Source: Adiantum capillus-veneris (lineage: Eukaryota > Streptophyta > Polypodiopsida > Polypodiales > Pteridaceae). From it: a stretch of 64,000 nucleotides of DNA. Positions within the stretch are counted from its first letter, which is position 1; each line of letters opens with the position of its first letter. Shown here one piece after another: positions 23,041-34,853 of the stretch. The stretch is from assembly GCA_014529385.2 (NCBI GenBank), contig CM043944.1:89783384-89847383 (forward strand), written 5' to 3'. Made by a program: the position numbers and the translations under genes. The notes beneath the pieces are model-generated. The model worked only from the letters and a program-made list of their open reading frames with translations. It did no database searches and had not been told where the DNA came from.

Positions 23041-23110
23041 ACAAATCTTTGCTGTAAGAATTCCTTTAGCTATTTTTAAGAGAGGACCCGTGAAGAAAAA
23101 ATAAAAGGAC

Positions 23111-24381
23111 TGAAGAGCAAAAGGGAGAGGAGCTAGGCCTCACCATTCCTTTGTCTACCAATTCTTGTACTTGCCTCGTGATCTCCTCTTGTTGAGCTAG
23201 TGAAACTCAATAGGGAGGTTTGTTAGGCGGTGAGCTTCCTGGTAGGAGCTCAACTCGATGGTCATCATCCCCTCGTTTTGGAGGTAAGTCCATAGGGATA
23301 TCATCAATGAACACATCTTGGAATCCTTTTAGAAAGTTAGACAAGTTTAACTCTTCTTGGGCCGTTGAGAGTTGACATACTCGGCCATCTCCCGCACAAA
23401 ATTGATGTTTTTGCTCAGCAAAGTCTATCTTTTGAAAGACAGTAGCCTTGAGATGTAAATCCCAAAACTTGTCCACATATTTGTGGATAGACTCATGAGA
23501 GAGAAGCCTTAAACTCCGCCATTCTGTCAACACTTTGTCTTTGCATCCCTTGCAAGGAATTGCTTCATGATGGAAACTCGTAGAGTTTTCCATGTTTTTG
23601 GGGCTTCGCCATTGCCTCGAAGGCTATCCCACCATTGACGAGCCAATTTTTGGAAGTGCATAGCTACATGGCGTAGCTTGCAGGACTCCGTGAAGCCCTC
23701 GTCTCCAAAGGCCGCATCAAATTGTTGGATGAAGACCAATACTTTGTCGGTAGCACCAAAGGTGCCATCATAGGTGAGAAATGAGGTACTCTTTCCTCCC
23801 TCTTTGAACTTCTTGAGCTTTTGTGACCTTCGCCATGCAGGGTAAGATTTGCAATGTCCTCCCCTCTTATATTCTCTAGGAGAATAGCCATAGCTTTCAT
23901 CGGTAGAGGAAGAAGGTGAAGAAGAAGGAGAAGAGGGTGACCTCTTTCTTGCCCTTTTCTTCCTTGGTTTCCTCTCTTCCCTTTTGGAGTGACGAGGAGA
24001 AGGACTATGGGTTAACCGTTTCTTTTTGGGAGGAGTTGGCGATCGTTTAGTCCTCCTTCTTCGTGGAGCCACATCTTCAGAGGAATGTAGGGACTCATTG
24101 CTTTCTTGATCTTTAGATTCCTCCTCTCGTGTGGGAGAGAGTCTTCTTTTGGGGGTCTCTTCAAGAGGCCTCGTAAGCTCTCTCTCCTCTTGGAGAGGAA
24201 AGGAAATCCCATAAGCACGAAGTTGTCGAGTAACTTCGGATTGCAAAGTGGGGTTGCCCATAGCTTGTTGCAACCTAGTGACAAGATGATTAACAAACAT
24301 GGGAGCATCATCATTGGCACCTTCATGTGCAAAATCAAAGTTATCAATGTTCATTCTCCTCTCTTGATTATTGTCAGCCAT
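23111..24381 (-). pseudogene. G4: gypsy gag and start of RT, with internal deletion
   Basis: On the minus strand gag starts at 24381 with MADNNQERRMNIDNFDFAHE, as in G3. It has a long Arg/Ser/Pro-rich middle (RRRRTKRSPTPPKKKR), then the capsid-like core (FLTYDGTFGATDKVLVFIQQ, ARQWWDSLRG). A frameshift near 23530-23560 follows. The second frame (23593-23207) continues (DKVLTEWRSLRL, IHKYVDKFWDLHLKATVFQK), then jumps at about 23365 from the capsid end directly to NLSNFLKGFQDVFIDDIP, the stretch before RT. The zinc knuckle and protease are therefore deleted. Homology ends near 23110 within VRPSSSPF. The 70 bp to 23041 are not gypsy. Confidence 0.9.
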
Positions 24382-24795
24382 GCTAATTAAACTTATGTGT
24401 TTACTTAGTGTATGCTTTGGAAATTCAAAACCTTAGTTGCTACTCCTCTTAGCCTTTGAAAATAGGCACTTAAGTATCTACACCCACGGCTCGAATTGGT
24501 TAATTATAGAGAGTAGTGGAGTGAGTATAACATTGCGAAATTGTTGAGGGATAGCTCCTTTCGGACTTCTTATGGCTCAATAATGGTAAAGCCGTAGGCA
24601 AGTCTAAAAAGACTCCATTATTAAGTCCAAAGCTCCCGAGGTGTGCACCATATCTCACATAGTGGGCTCAACAAAACCGATAATAGATCCAAGTCCCACT
24701 TACCCTAATATAATTAACAAAATCAACCATTAATAGGCTACTTAAGGACCTCTCCTCTTAAGCAAGAAAAGAGAAACCAAATGATCTGATACCAA
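24382..24795 (-). other. G4 leader and tRNA-Met primer-binding site
   Basis: This is the non-coding leader between 5' LTR and gag. The primer-site complement is at 24783-24794 (GATCTGATACCA, one mismatch from canonical). The leader is alignable by eye with the G5 leader (60307-60704). Confidence 0.85.
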
Positions 24796-25659
24796 TGTAA
24801 TGGAAATTGCCTATGAAATTTGGACGTAGCGGAATTACGAAATTAGGTGAAGCACTTTTAAGAGATTACTTTGTGAGCATAGTGGGTGAACTTAGTTGAT
24901 GGCAGCAACATAAACATGGTACTTCGTTAACTTGGCATGAACAATACTTTTGCAAGAGAGAGAGAGAGTTTAGAGAACATGACAATAGTTGAGGACCGGA
25001 TTCATATGGAGCCGGTCCCCCCTCCAATAGGCATTTGTATTATAGTTTCTCCCATCAAGAGAGACTTGGTACAATACAATCTTTGTGTTCCTTGTGACCT
25101 AGGTGATGCAATGAAGATGGAAAGCCTCATGCATCACAAACATAACATAAACTTGAAGAAAGCATTAACTATCCCAAGCCTCGGTCCCAAGACCTCAAAC
25201 ACCTTTGAGGGTGGAGAGAGCTAGCGGGGAATGAGGATAGGGAAGAGGAAGAAGAAACATTCCATAGGAGAAAGAAGTAGTTTCTCACTTATCATTACTC
25301 TTCTTGCTAGCATACATAATAGCATAGTAATGGAGATGGAGAAGATGGCAAGCTTAACCATTGAAGCATGGCTCTTGGTTGGATTTGCATTCCATAGCCA
25401 AGAGTGTTGGTGTAGGCTTTCACTCTCACAAGCTTGAAGAAGGAGGTGGTGTTCCTCAACTTTCACCAAGTGAGAATGGTGTCTCAAATGAGTGTGTGTG
25501 ATGATGTATATTCTCCTAGTATCCCCCCCTCCTTGCTTTGGGCGAGTGGAGACTTTTCCACATGTTGCAGGCTCATTGGACCCCTCTCCCCCTGGCCAAT
25601 CACATGTAGCATGCAGTCAAGTACATGGGTAGACTTTTGACAAGTGTCCTCCTTACCCC

Positions 25660-25711
<52 letters not shown>

Positions 25712-26487
25712 AAAAAATCTAGATATTTGTTAGATGGAAGTAGAAGCTCATTGGACCCCTCTTTAGCACAACCAATAGCATTCAAGCACACCATGTGGTT
25801 AAGCTTAGTGAGAGTCTGACATGTGTCCCATGTGCTCTTTTCGAATTCCCCTAGCTTTGAGATTTTTATGCATAGGAAGTTTCTGAAGTAACTTCTTCAT
25901 TAAGTGAGTAGGTTCTCCTTTTGACTCAAGCATCTTACCCCCCATGTATAGGAAGCTTCTCAAGCAACTTCCTTATTAAGTGAGTAGGTTCTTCTTTTGA
26001 CTCAAGCATCTTACCCCCCATGCATAGGAAGCTTCTCAAGCAACTTCCTCATTAAATGTGATAAGTACCTCAAGTACCTTAGTCATCAAGCATGACAAGC
26101 ACCTTAGATGGAGTTCCCACCTCAAGGACAACCCTAGCTTGCCTAAGTTTAGGTCGGGTTCCCACCTCAAGCACAACCCTAGCTTGCTTAAGGTTGCCAC
26201 CTTAAGTACAACCCTAGCTTGCTTAAGGTCAAAAGGACTTTTAACACTAACCATTGTAGGTCTTTAATGAAGCTAACCCTAAGGTCTTTTAAGCTTCATT
26301 AGTTAACCTTGCTCTTTGACAGACCATCTCTCATTTGGGCCCCTTTACCATTGGCCTCGTGTTGAGATAGATCCATAAGCACATGTCTATATTCTAACCC
26401 TTGTTCTCGTTTATTATCCCATATTAAATGATCAGTTTAATATGAGAAAATCATTTGGGTTGGTTAGATATTAGATATTTGATGACA
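24796..26487 (-). repeat. G4 5' LTR (1692 bp)
   Basis: Ends TGTAATGG and GATGACA. It holds the conserved block (24979-25224) with a perfect GGACCGG/CCGGTCC hairpin (24993-25018), an AG tract at about 25664-25706, three 76-bp units (25869, 25944, 26020) and the TAGCTTGC repeats (26116-26230). The outer end abuts copia C3 gag; the first bases there, GATGG (26488-26492), would be one half of a target duplication whose partner is lost. Confidence 0.9.
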
Positions 26488-29400
26488 GATGGTGATGCGT
26501 ATGTTTCTAGTGATGGACAGAGGGGTCACACTCAAAGTTGTGCCAAAATCAAGGAACGTGGAGGCTCACACAGTAATTCTCGGGGTTCTATGCGTAATGT
26601 CGAGTGCTATCACTGCCATAAAAAAGGGCATGTGAAGAAGGATTGCAGAAAATGGCAGCAAAGCAAGAAGGATAAACAATCCGGTGAAACTTCTAAGTCT
26701 GATGATTCAAAAAAGGGCAAAGCAAAGTTAGAGGAGATCAATGTGCTAGAGTCTTCAAATGCTCCTATTGTAAAGACTCTTATAGCGGTTGTTATGCCAC
26801 TTACCTCTGATGTATTGGTCTTCACAGCAGATCTACCTGTCAAGGCTCTTGTTATAGAAGATGTGTAGTATGCACATAATTGGATAGTAGATTCTGGTGC
26901 GAGTTTCTATGTGACACCACATAGAGACTGGTTCTCTACTTATTCTCACTCTTGTGGCAAAGTGAGACTTGGTGATGCTTATGAACTAGACATTGAGGGT
27001 GTCCGAAACGTCAAATTGCATCGAAGGAATGGCACGCACTTTACTTTATGTAATGTCAGACATGTGTCCAAGTTGACTAAAAGCTTGATTTCTGTTGGTT
27101 AACTTGATGATTTGGGCTACAACACCACATTTGGCAATGGTTCGTGGATAGTACGTAAAGGTAATCTTGTTGTACTTAAAGGTCAGAAGCATGGTACCTT
27201 GTATTCCATGCATGTGTCAGTTGTTGGTCATGATTACATATCTATAATCGAGCTGCCGTCTACTACTGAGTTGTGGCATTGCCGGCTAGGTCATATTATC
27301 CAAAAAGGAATGAAAACTCTGACTCTTTTTGGCTACTTACCTGTCTTGTCTTATGTTGACTTTCCTATTTGTGAACATTGTATCTATGGCAAATAGACTA
27401 GGTCCGTGCACTTACCATTGGGTCAAAAGTGTGTTGAACCTCTAGATTTAGTACATAGTGATGTTTGTGGTCCTATGTCACGCAAATCTCTAGGGGGGGC
27501 TAGCTATTTTGTGACCTTCATAGATGACTCTACTCGAAAGGTGTGGGCATATCCTTTGAAACGTAAGGATCAAGTTCTTCCTGTGTCCCAGAAATTTTTG
27601 GCACTCGTTGAGAATCAGTCTGGCAAGAAACTCAAGAGGTTGTAGACTGACAACGGTGGAGAGTATGTCTCCAAGGAGTTTGACAATTTCTGTGTTAAAA
27701 GGGGGATTACAAGGCAGTTTAATGCACCATACACACCAACTCAGAATGGAGTTGCTGAGCGCATGAATCGTACAATTTAGGAAAGAGTCACAGCCATGCT
27801 TTCTATGGCAAATCTCACACAAGGCTTTTGGGCAGAAGCAGTCTTTACCACATTGCACATTATAAATCGTTCGCCTAGTACGCCATTGAATAATGAGATT
27901 CTAGAAGAGCTATGGTCTAAACGTAAGCCCCACTATGACCCTCTACGTGTTTTTGGTTGTGAAGCTTATGCTCACATGCCTAAACAACTTCCACAGAAGT
28001 TAGAGCCAAAGTCACACAAATGTATTTTCATTGGATATGGTGCAGAAGGAGAGATGGGATATCGTCTATGGCACTCGAAATCTCGTCGAGTCATCCGTAG
28101 TTCAGATGTGATCTTCAATGAGTCAAAGATGCACAAACAACCTATCAAGGAAATAGAGATTCGGAGAGTCACTGAGGATGTTGCCTCAGAGACAATGAAA
28201 TCAACTCAGCGGGCTAGTGATGTACCTTCCACTAGAAATGCTCCAGAGGGAGCGGATAGCAATGGTCACGGAGTGAGATGGTCTACTAGAGTCTTTCGTC
28301 CACCTCTGCGTTTCAAGCCAAGTCTTGATTACATCATGTTGACCGATTGCGGTGAGCCAAGCTGCTACCAAGAAGCCATGATGAAGGATGATGTGGTGAA
28401 GTGGGAGCAAGCTATGGAATCTGAGTATAACTCGATTCTGGCTAATGACACTTGGGACTTGGTAGAACTGCCAAATGATGCGAAAGCTTTACCTTGCAAA
28501 TGGGTTTACAAGAAGAAATTTATCGTAGGTGATCCAAATCCAAAGTACAAGGTTAGACTTGTATCCAAAGGGTTCAAACAACAAAAGGGAGTCGATTTTG
28601 ATGAAATCTTCTTGCCTGTGGTCAAGATGACAACGCTTAGAACCGTACTTGTTCTTGTAGCGATTGAGGACATGGAACTTGTCCAAATGGATGTGAAGAC
28701 AACATTTCTTCACGGGGATCTCGATGAGGATGTTTACATGCAGCAGCCTGAAGGGTTTGTTCAGGAGAACGCATCTCGTGAGGAGCTAGTATGTAAGCTC
28801 AAAAAGGCACTTTATGGCTTAAAGCAAGGTTCAAGGCAGTGTTATCATAAATTTGATCTCAAGGATAGAAAAGGAGCGAAGAGGATCAGTGCTTGTACAC
28901 AAGAAAGCTACATGATGGCTCGATGATCATTCTAGTTCTGTATGTTGATGACATGCTTCTAGCTGGGAAATCCATTGCGGACATTGCCAACTTGAAGAAA
29001 ACACTTCGCAAAAATTTTGCAATGAAAGATTTGGGGGATGCTACACACTTTCTTGGCATGCAAATCAAAAGAGATCGCAAATGTCGTATTCTTGAGTTAT
29101 CTCAGGAAACATACATTGAGAAAGTTTTGCAGCGTTTCAATATGCAGGGGGGGAAAGCATTGAGTACCCCAATGCAGGCATTCTTGAAACTCAGCAAGGT
29201 AGATGCACCCAAATATGATGCTGAGAGAGCAAAAATGGCTAAGGTACCATATTCTTTGGCAGTGGGCAGTCTCATGTATGCTATGGTGGCCATAAGAGCA
29301 GACATTGCTTTTGCAGTGGGGGTGGTGAGCCGATATATGGAAAATCCTGGCAGCAAGCATTGGGAAGCAGTGAAGCACATTCTTAAGTACCTCAAAGGCA

Positions 29401-29890
29401 CGGTCGGCAGATGTTTACGCTTCAAGAATAGTGATGCATCCATCGTGGGTTATGCGGATGCAGACTATGCGGGTTGTTTCAACCATAAGAGATCGACATC
29501 TGGCTACGTCTTCATATTTGCTGGAGCAACAGTATCTTGGAGGTCATGTCTTCAAGATTGTACGTCGTCTTCTACTACGGAAGCAGAGTACGTTGCATTG
29601 TCGGATGCAAGTAAAGAGGCTGTATGGTTATCTGGCTTGGTCAGAAATCTTGGCATTGATGAGACTCCAGTGATATATTGTGATAGTCAGAGTGCTCTTG
29701 CATTAACAAGGAATACCGTGTTTCACTCCAAATCAAAACACATTGAAGTCAGGTATCATCTTTGTGACAGATTTCTTGGCCAAAAAGCTCATTGATTTGG
29801 TCAAGGTACACACTAACGACCCAATAGACGCTTTGACGAAAGGCTTAGATTTGGAGCGGTTTACACATTGCAATGAGTTGATGGGTATAG
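26488..29890 (+). pseudogene. C3: Ty1/copia gag-pol, truncated at gag and closed by in-frame stops
   Basis: A single reading frame runs from 26488 to about 28860, interrupted only by stops at 26866, 27100, 27394, 27643 and 27778. Domains in order: zinc knuckle CYHCHKKGHVKKDC; protease NWIVDSGASFYVTP; GAG-pre-integrase LWHCRLGHIIQKGMKTL; integrase core ([27 protein letters not shown], so all acidic residues are present). The integrase C-terminus and RT follow (WVYKKKF, TFLHGDLDEDVYMQQPEG, CKLKKALYGLKQGS). A frame break near 28860 leads to 28893-29795 with YVDDMLLAGK and RNase H (YADADYAG, TTEAEYVALS, YCDSQSA). A last shift near 29775 precedes the end. The gag start is cut off by the outer end of the G4 LTR. 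Confidence 0.93.
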
Positions 29891-29964
29891 GTTGAAGCCA
29901 CTAGATTGCTTCACGGTTGTACATACCAGGTCACTTGGGCTGCGTTGGCCTTCAAGTGGGAGTT

Positions 29965-30250
29965 TGTTGGGATTCAGGCCAACTGGCCGTACATCCCACT
30001 TACTATTAACCCATATACTAACTTAACCATTATACACTTATTCTTTAATACAACAGAATAAGGAGCAGCACAACAGGATAACGTTGTTGTGCGCTCCACC
30101 CAACAGTAGGTCTCTCTCTCTGCTCTTGCACTTGCACTCGCACACGCTTCCCGCGGTACCTTCTAATTCATTTAGCCTCACCATCTTATTTGTTTTCTGG
30201 TTCACTTAGTTTTCTCTCCTTCCCTTTCCTTTACTTTCCTTGAGATACGA
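29965..30250 (+). repeat. C3 3' LTR (right end uncertain)
   Basis: It starts TGTTGGGATTC after the PPT AAGTGGGAGT. A mirror terminus CCCAACA occurs at 30099-30105, which would give a very short LTR of 141 bp. Similarity to the C1 LTR continues in style beyond it (CT-rich, then CTTGCACTCGCAC), so the end is more likely near 30250. There is no 5' LTR to compare with. Confidence 0.6.
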
Positions 30251-32028
30251 ATTACATCGAAAAGGCCATCGTCAAAGCAAACAGGGCAATAGATTTTGTC
30301 AAGGCAAAGCCTGGAGTAACATAACCAAATAACTATTGCTTAAGATAGATTTCATGTCGCACAGCTTGTCAAAGGACTAAATACGTTTCCAATACCTACT
30401 ACTGCTCCTTTTCTCATTCTTGGGTTCATCCTTGCAGTTCTCTTTTTCGGGAAGCAAGAATAGGCAAAGCCAAGAAATTCCCCCCAATGCTTCCTATTCT
30501 CCAGGGTCAATATCGGCCGACCTAGTATCCTGACCATTCCCTTCATTTCTAGAAGTAGTGTCTTCCTCTAGTTTTGGTCCCCTACAGAAACACAACTACC
30601 AGTTCCACCAAGAACATTTAGGCAATTGTGACTGTGCAAGGTAATCCAACTCCTCTTCTTGTTGTCGAGAAAGGGGGCTCTGGCTCTTTGTCTCACGAGT
30701 ATCGGGAGCCTCGCTAGTACCCTCCTCGTTCCTGTTCTTCAATGACGAAGGGCTTCCCTCAACTTTGGTTAATGGCCCTGAGCTCAATTTGTGTCCGCCC
30801 TTGTCTCCTTTTGGAGTGGAGTTGTCCTCCTTGATTTCACAAGTATCCTCTCCAAACTCCTTCCACGATGGGCTTCCCCCAAGGTTTTGATGAAAAGTGA
30901 AATCCCCGCTCCACTTTTCATTCGCATTTGAATAGGAGGGGTCCACCTTGTAGTTGAAGCTTAATTCATCTCTGGCCTCATCCCCTTTTGGAATGGAGTT
31001 GTCATCCTTGATTTAGCGAGTCCCCTCCAAACTCCTCTTGCCATAACAGTGCCCCCGAAGATGATGGAGGAGGAGGAAAAGAGAAATCTTATGTTGGCGT
31101 TGAGCCTTTTTCGGTGTTTTGCTAGCCCTGATGATAGGAGGACTCCACTTTCGGTCTATCCTCTGAAGTGTCAAAATTGGAAGAAGAGAAGTAACAAAGG
31201 AAACCCTTGTACTTCATGAATACCCCATACCCACTTCTTATCCCCTAGGAAAGAATCCCTGGCAATAAACATGAAACATTCAATATGAACTCTGAGTCAC
31301 TTTAAAGTAACACTGTTCAGGTAAACCTCGAAATAACCTGTTTTAGGTAGCCAAGTTTATTGGAAACCCCCCAACAACCAATCATGGAAAGGGTTAAGCT
31401 TTTTTTGGTTTCGATTGAAAGTACCATGGTGAAGTGAATCATTGTTTTGGTTCTGATCCCTTGGTAAGTCATTAGCCTGCTAATAATCGCAAGCTGGACC
31501 GCCAACGTCAAGGCGAGATCAGATTGGTCCAGTCCCCGTTTTGTTTTCCACCCCTACAAGGCATGGAAGCGGATATCAAGGGGAGTTTGGATGACTGTAG
31601 CCACATCAATAATGACTGTAGGCCCTTTTGGGTGGTCAAATTACTACAATTAATTGGCTTTTTGATGACCCAAAAGCAACCAAACAAATGGATGTTTACT
31701 CGAGGTGCTACCCACGGAACTGTAGGAAAAGTTTAGTATTACCTAATGATAATGAGGAAAAGCAGCGGTAATTTTGGCTTTCCTTGAAGCTTTGGGGTCA
31801 AGGAAAAACCACAATTAAAAGGATTCATACCTTTTTCATGCTCCTCATAACGCAATTGTTATGTATCTCTAACCACATTACCTCCCAACCCACGACCAAA
31901 ATCGAATTAATCTTGGGCTAGAGTGCTATTATGTCGTTTCTTTCCTTGTTTCACACGCTCTTTATTGTTATTGTTATTGTTATTGTTATTAGAGGTTATT
32001 AGAGGTAGTATACATGTAAACCATAAGG

Positions 32029-32228
32029 GCTTCGTAGTCCGAAGTAAATCTAGTAGCAAGTGTTGTAAGCAAGTTCAAAGTAGCAGGTGGCTTAAGTAAG
32101 TCCAAAGTAGCAGGTGCTTTTAGCAAGTCCGAAGTAGTAGGTGCTTTGTAGCCCGAAGTAGCTAACTTAGATTCATCAGTAGGTGCTTTAAGCAAGTTTG
32201 AAGTAGTGGGTGCTTTGTAGCCCGAATT
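32029..32228. repeat. Diverged tandem repeats of about 27 bp
   Basis: Units of the form GTAGCAGGTGCTTTTAGCAA, each ending in a variant of GTCCGAAG, repeat four to six times with substitutions and interruptions. A TTATTG tract lies just before at 31964-31994. Confidence 0.7.
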
Positions 32229-32373
32229 AGTGGGCGTGGATGGTTTTGGACTTTTCTAAACTTTCAGCTCTGCACGCTCTTTACGCTGCTTCACTTCGTT
32301 TTGTATCATTTCTCCCATGAACTCAACTTAAAGAAGGAGTTTCGGCAGGGCAGGGGTATTGAATTACCGGGAT

Positions 32374-32450
32374 GGGCGAGTGACGGGGATTGAACCCGCG
32401 CACGTGATGGATCCACAATCCATTGCCTTGATTCAGTTGGCTACATCCAA
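32374..32450 (-). tRNA. trnH: tRNA-His (GTG) relic of organelle type
   Basis: On the minus strand: GGATGTAGCC, a D-arm, the anticodon arm ATGGA-TTGTGGA-TCCAT (anticodon GTG, five paired bases) and the T-arm GCGGG-TTCAATC-CCCGT. It matches the plant plastid/mitochondrial trnH pattern closely. Differences are a 2-base insertion before the T-arm and a damaged 5' acceptor end (TTGGATG where GCGGATG is usual). The outermost anticodon-stem pair is A-T rather than the usual G-C, a compensated change. In a nuclear setting it is expected to be inactive; the mature tRNA-His would also need a 5' G. Confidence 0.75.
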
Positions 32451-33360
32451 CCCCTTTGCTTATGTTGAGGGGCTCCTCCAATGTGAACAATATCTATGCA
32501 TTAAGCTAGATAGATTCTTTCCACCTGGGGCCAAAACTCGATAATTCTAGCACCAAAATGATGTGAAATAGAGGGAAGGAATTGACCCATGAAGGATTGA
32601 TTAAATCATTGAAGCAGTGTACCATAATAGCTGCCACTTCAGTAGTTGAAGCAGCCTACCACTTCGGTCGTTGAAGCAGTAGTAGTGAAGTGCAATGGGC
32701 TTTAAAAAGCCTGACGGTCGTGCCGTGTGGAGGGCTTTATGAAGCATAGGCTAGACGTTAGTCTCCGGGGCTTTAGTTTGGTGATGTGTATGACACTTTC
32801 ACGAATGAAACATTGTTGAGTGGGCGATTTGCCATTACATGCTATTTGGCTTGTCCCAATTCACGCTAATTTCGCCCAGGTTTCGTTCCCCATGCGCCAT
32901 GCCCTTTTTCCTATATCTTTGAAAACCACCTTTTTGGGGGATGGGTAAGTCCCCCAGAGCGGGGATCTGACATCAATCCCCTTTCCTTTTTGGAAAACGA
33001 AACCCTCGTGCCAAGCAACTAAACTTGGACATTCATGGGAATCGATCATTTTGAAATTGGGATGCATTCTCTTGTAGCGTACTAGATTTCAATTGATGGA
33101 CTACATTGCATGCCATGTAGACCCGTAGCGGCTCCGAGCAAACGTGTAGATGGGATGGATGGCAAAGAGGAGTGTGAACAAAAAGGCCCCCAAACAGAGT
33201 CCTCAAAGGCCACAACTCCGGAGAAATACACAAACACACGTAGTAAGGCGATGGCCTGGACTACCGGTTCCTAACGTCTAGCATTGGCTAGCTCACTACC
33301 GAGATAAAAAATGTAGCAGAAAACACATCACACCCAAAAAGGGGTCAACTCGTCACACGC

Positions 33361-33451
33361 GAGAGAGAGAGAGAGAGAGAGAGAGTAGATTTTATGAAGA
33401 TTTTTTTAAAACAAGCATTAGACGAGAATTTTTCCTAATCTTTCCCCCATC

Positions 33452-33492
<41 letters not shown>

Positions 33493-33672
33493 CATCTCTA
33501 TCTCACTCTCTCTCTATCCCTCTTTCCCACTCTCTCTTCTTATTGTTGTGGTTGGGTGCTTAGTGCCCACTTGGGCCAAGTGCACAAGAGAGAGACACAA
33601 TTTCGTTTTTGGATACTATGTGTCCAAGAATTTTGCTTTGCTTAACCATGAATACGAGTCACTGTTGGGATA

Positions 33673-33760
<88 letters not shown>
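33361..33760. repeat. Cluster of (AG)n, (CT)n and (CT)n(CA)n tracts
   Basis: AG tract 33361-33385, CT tract about 33458-33490, and a compound CT (33675-33726) plus CA (33727-33758) tract. The sequence between shows no gene. Confidence 0.85.
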
Positions 33761-33849
33761 TTTGAGATACGAGGACGCTTTCACTACCGATTCAGAGACA
33801 GCTTTAGAACATTGGCTACAGTCATGAGATATGAGGATCAAAGATGCCT

Positions 33850-34362
33850 CAGGTTGTTTTGACTAGAGCTGCACAGACACAAGGGAGAGTCTCTTGAACA
33901 ATGGGAGACATTCACAAAGGGAGATCAATGACTTCTTTAGAGCAGAGACTTGACAGTTAGATGAGCAAGCTTTGTAGCAAACCTCAGAGCCCACCTATAC
34001 CAAAGATATATCAATTGAGAGAGCCATTGAGCTTGGGAGAGCTAGATGCCCACGTCTACGAGGGTGACCACGACATGGACGGAGGCTCCATCAAAGGAAC
34101 GGGACTATTCTAGCACAACATGGAAGATGTCCGGTACGACTATTTATAGAGGTGTACATTGACAATGCTCTTCAAATACCAATGCAATACATTTTCGGAT
34201 AGCGCCCGATATCAGGCATCCTCAAACATTGATCATCATCATCAATTTATTTTCTACTTTACCTCATTTTATTTTAAATTGTATTAAATTCACCAAGATT
34301 GTATCAGTTTGGTCTCATAGGTCATTTTGGCCTTTTGAAGACGTTTAATATTCCATTTCATT
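33850..34362 (+). repeat. Dispersed repeat, copy 2 (gag-like head, R1 tail)
   Basis: Same order as 6620-7115: a head with CCATTGAGCTTGGGAGAG and GACATGGACGGAGGC, AT-rich middle, then the R1 core ending near 34362. The head in one frame reads SIERAIELGRARCP, but stops close it quickly. Confidence 0.5.
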
Positions 34363-34812
34363 TTTTTTGTTATGTTTCTTACAAAGCTATCATGTTGCTC
34401 TAATGTACTCTTGATTATTCAAGCATGTGTGATTATGTAATGCTCGGTGAGGGGTAGGGTTACGAAGGTAGGTGGGGCGGATGGAATCAAGGCATGCAAG
34501 GATGAAGAAAGAGAGGTCCCATCGATTACAATATGAAGGAATAGAGTCATAGTCGGGGTGGCAATGGATGGAGAAGAGGTCGCTAACGTGGTGGAGAAAG
34601 GTGATAGCAAGTGGGGAGAAGCTTCAACATGGCGGTGATTGATAGTGCAGTTGTTGCCACTGGCCTTAATCGGCACAATTGCAACTAGCTCGAGAATTCT
34701 CTTAGCCTACGTAAACTAGCGCGCGCGCACACACACACACACACTGATCTTTCTTCTGTGTGTTCTCTTTTTTTTTTTTTTTTTGGGGAAAATGTGTATA
34801 AGAAAGAATACA

Positions 34813-34853
<41 letters not shown>

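Larger units (their letters stand above)
30251..33300. other. Probable nuclear insertion of mitochondrial DNA
   Basis: Base composition and texture change here: less AT-rich, no CT tracts, no retroelement domains. It holds an organelle-type tRNA-His relic (32374-32450) and short repeats built on GTCCGAAGTAG. The longest frame, 30946-30596 on the minus strand (116 codons, Ser/Lys/Glu-rich), is not recognised. Mitochondrial origin is inferred mainly from the tRNA; I cannot identify a mitochondrial protein gene by eye. A plastid source is less likely because plastid gene neighbours of trnH are absent. Confidence 0.45.

Noticed and set aside
30596-30946. 116-codon minus frame in the putative organelle insertion
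   Set aside because: No recognisable domain, and it lies within probable transferred DNA. It is noted in the region entry but not called a gene.
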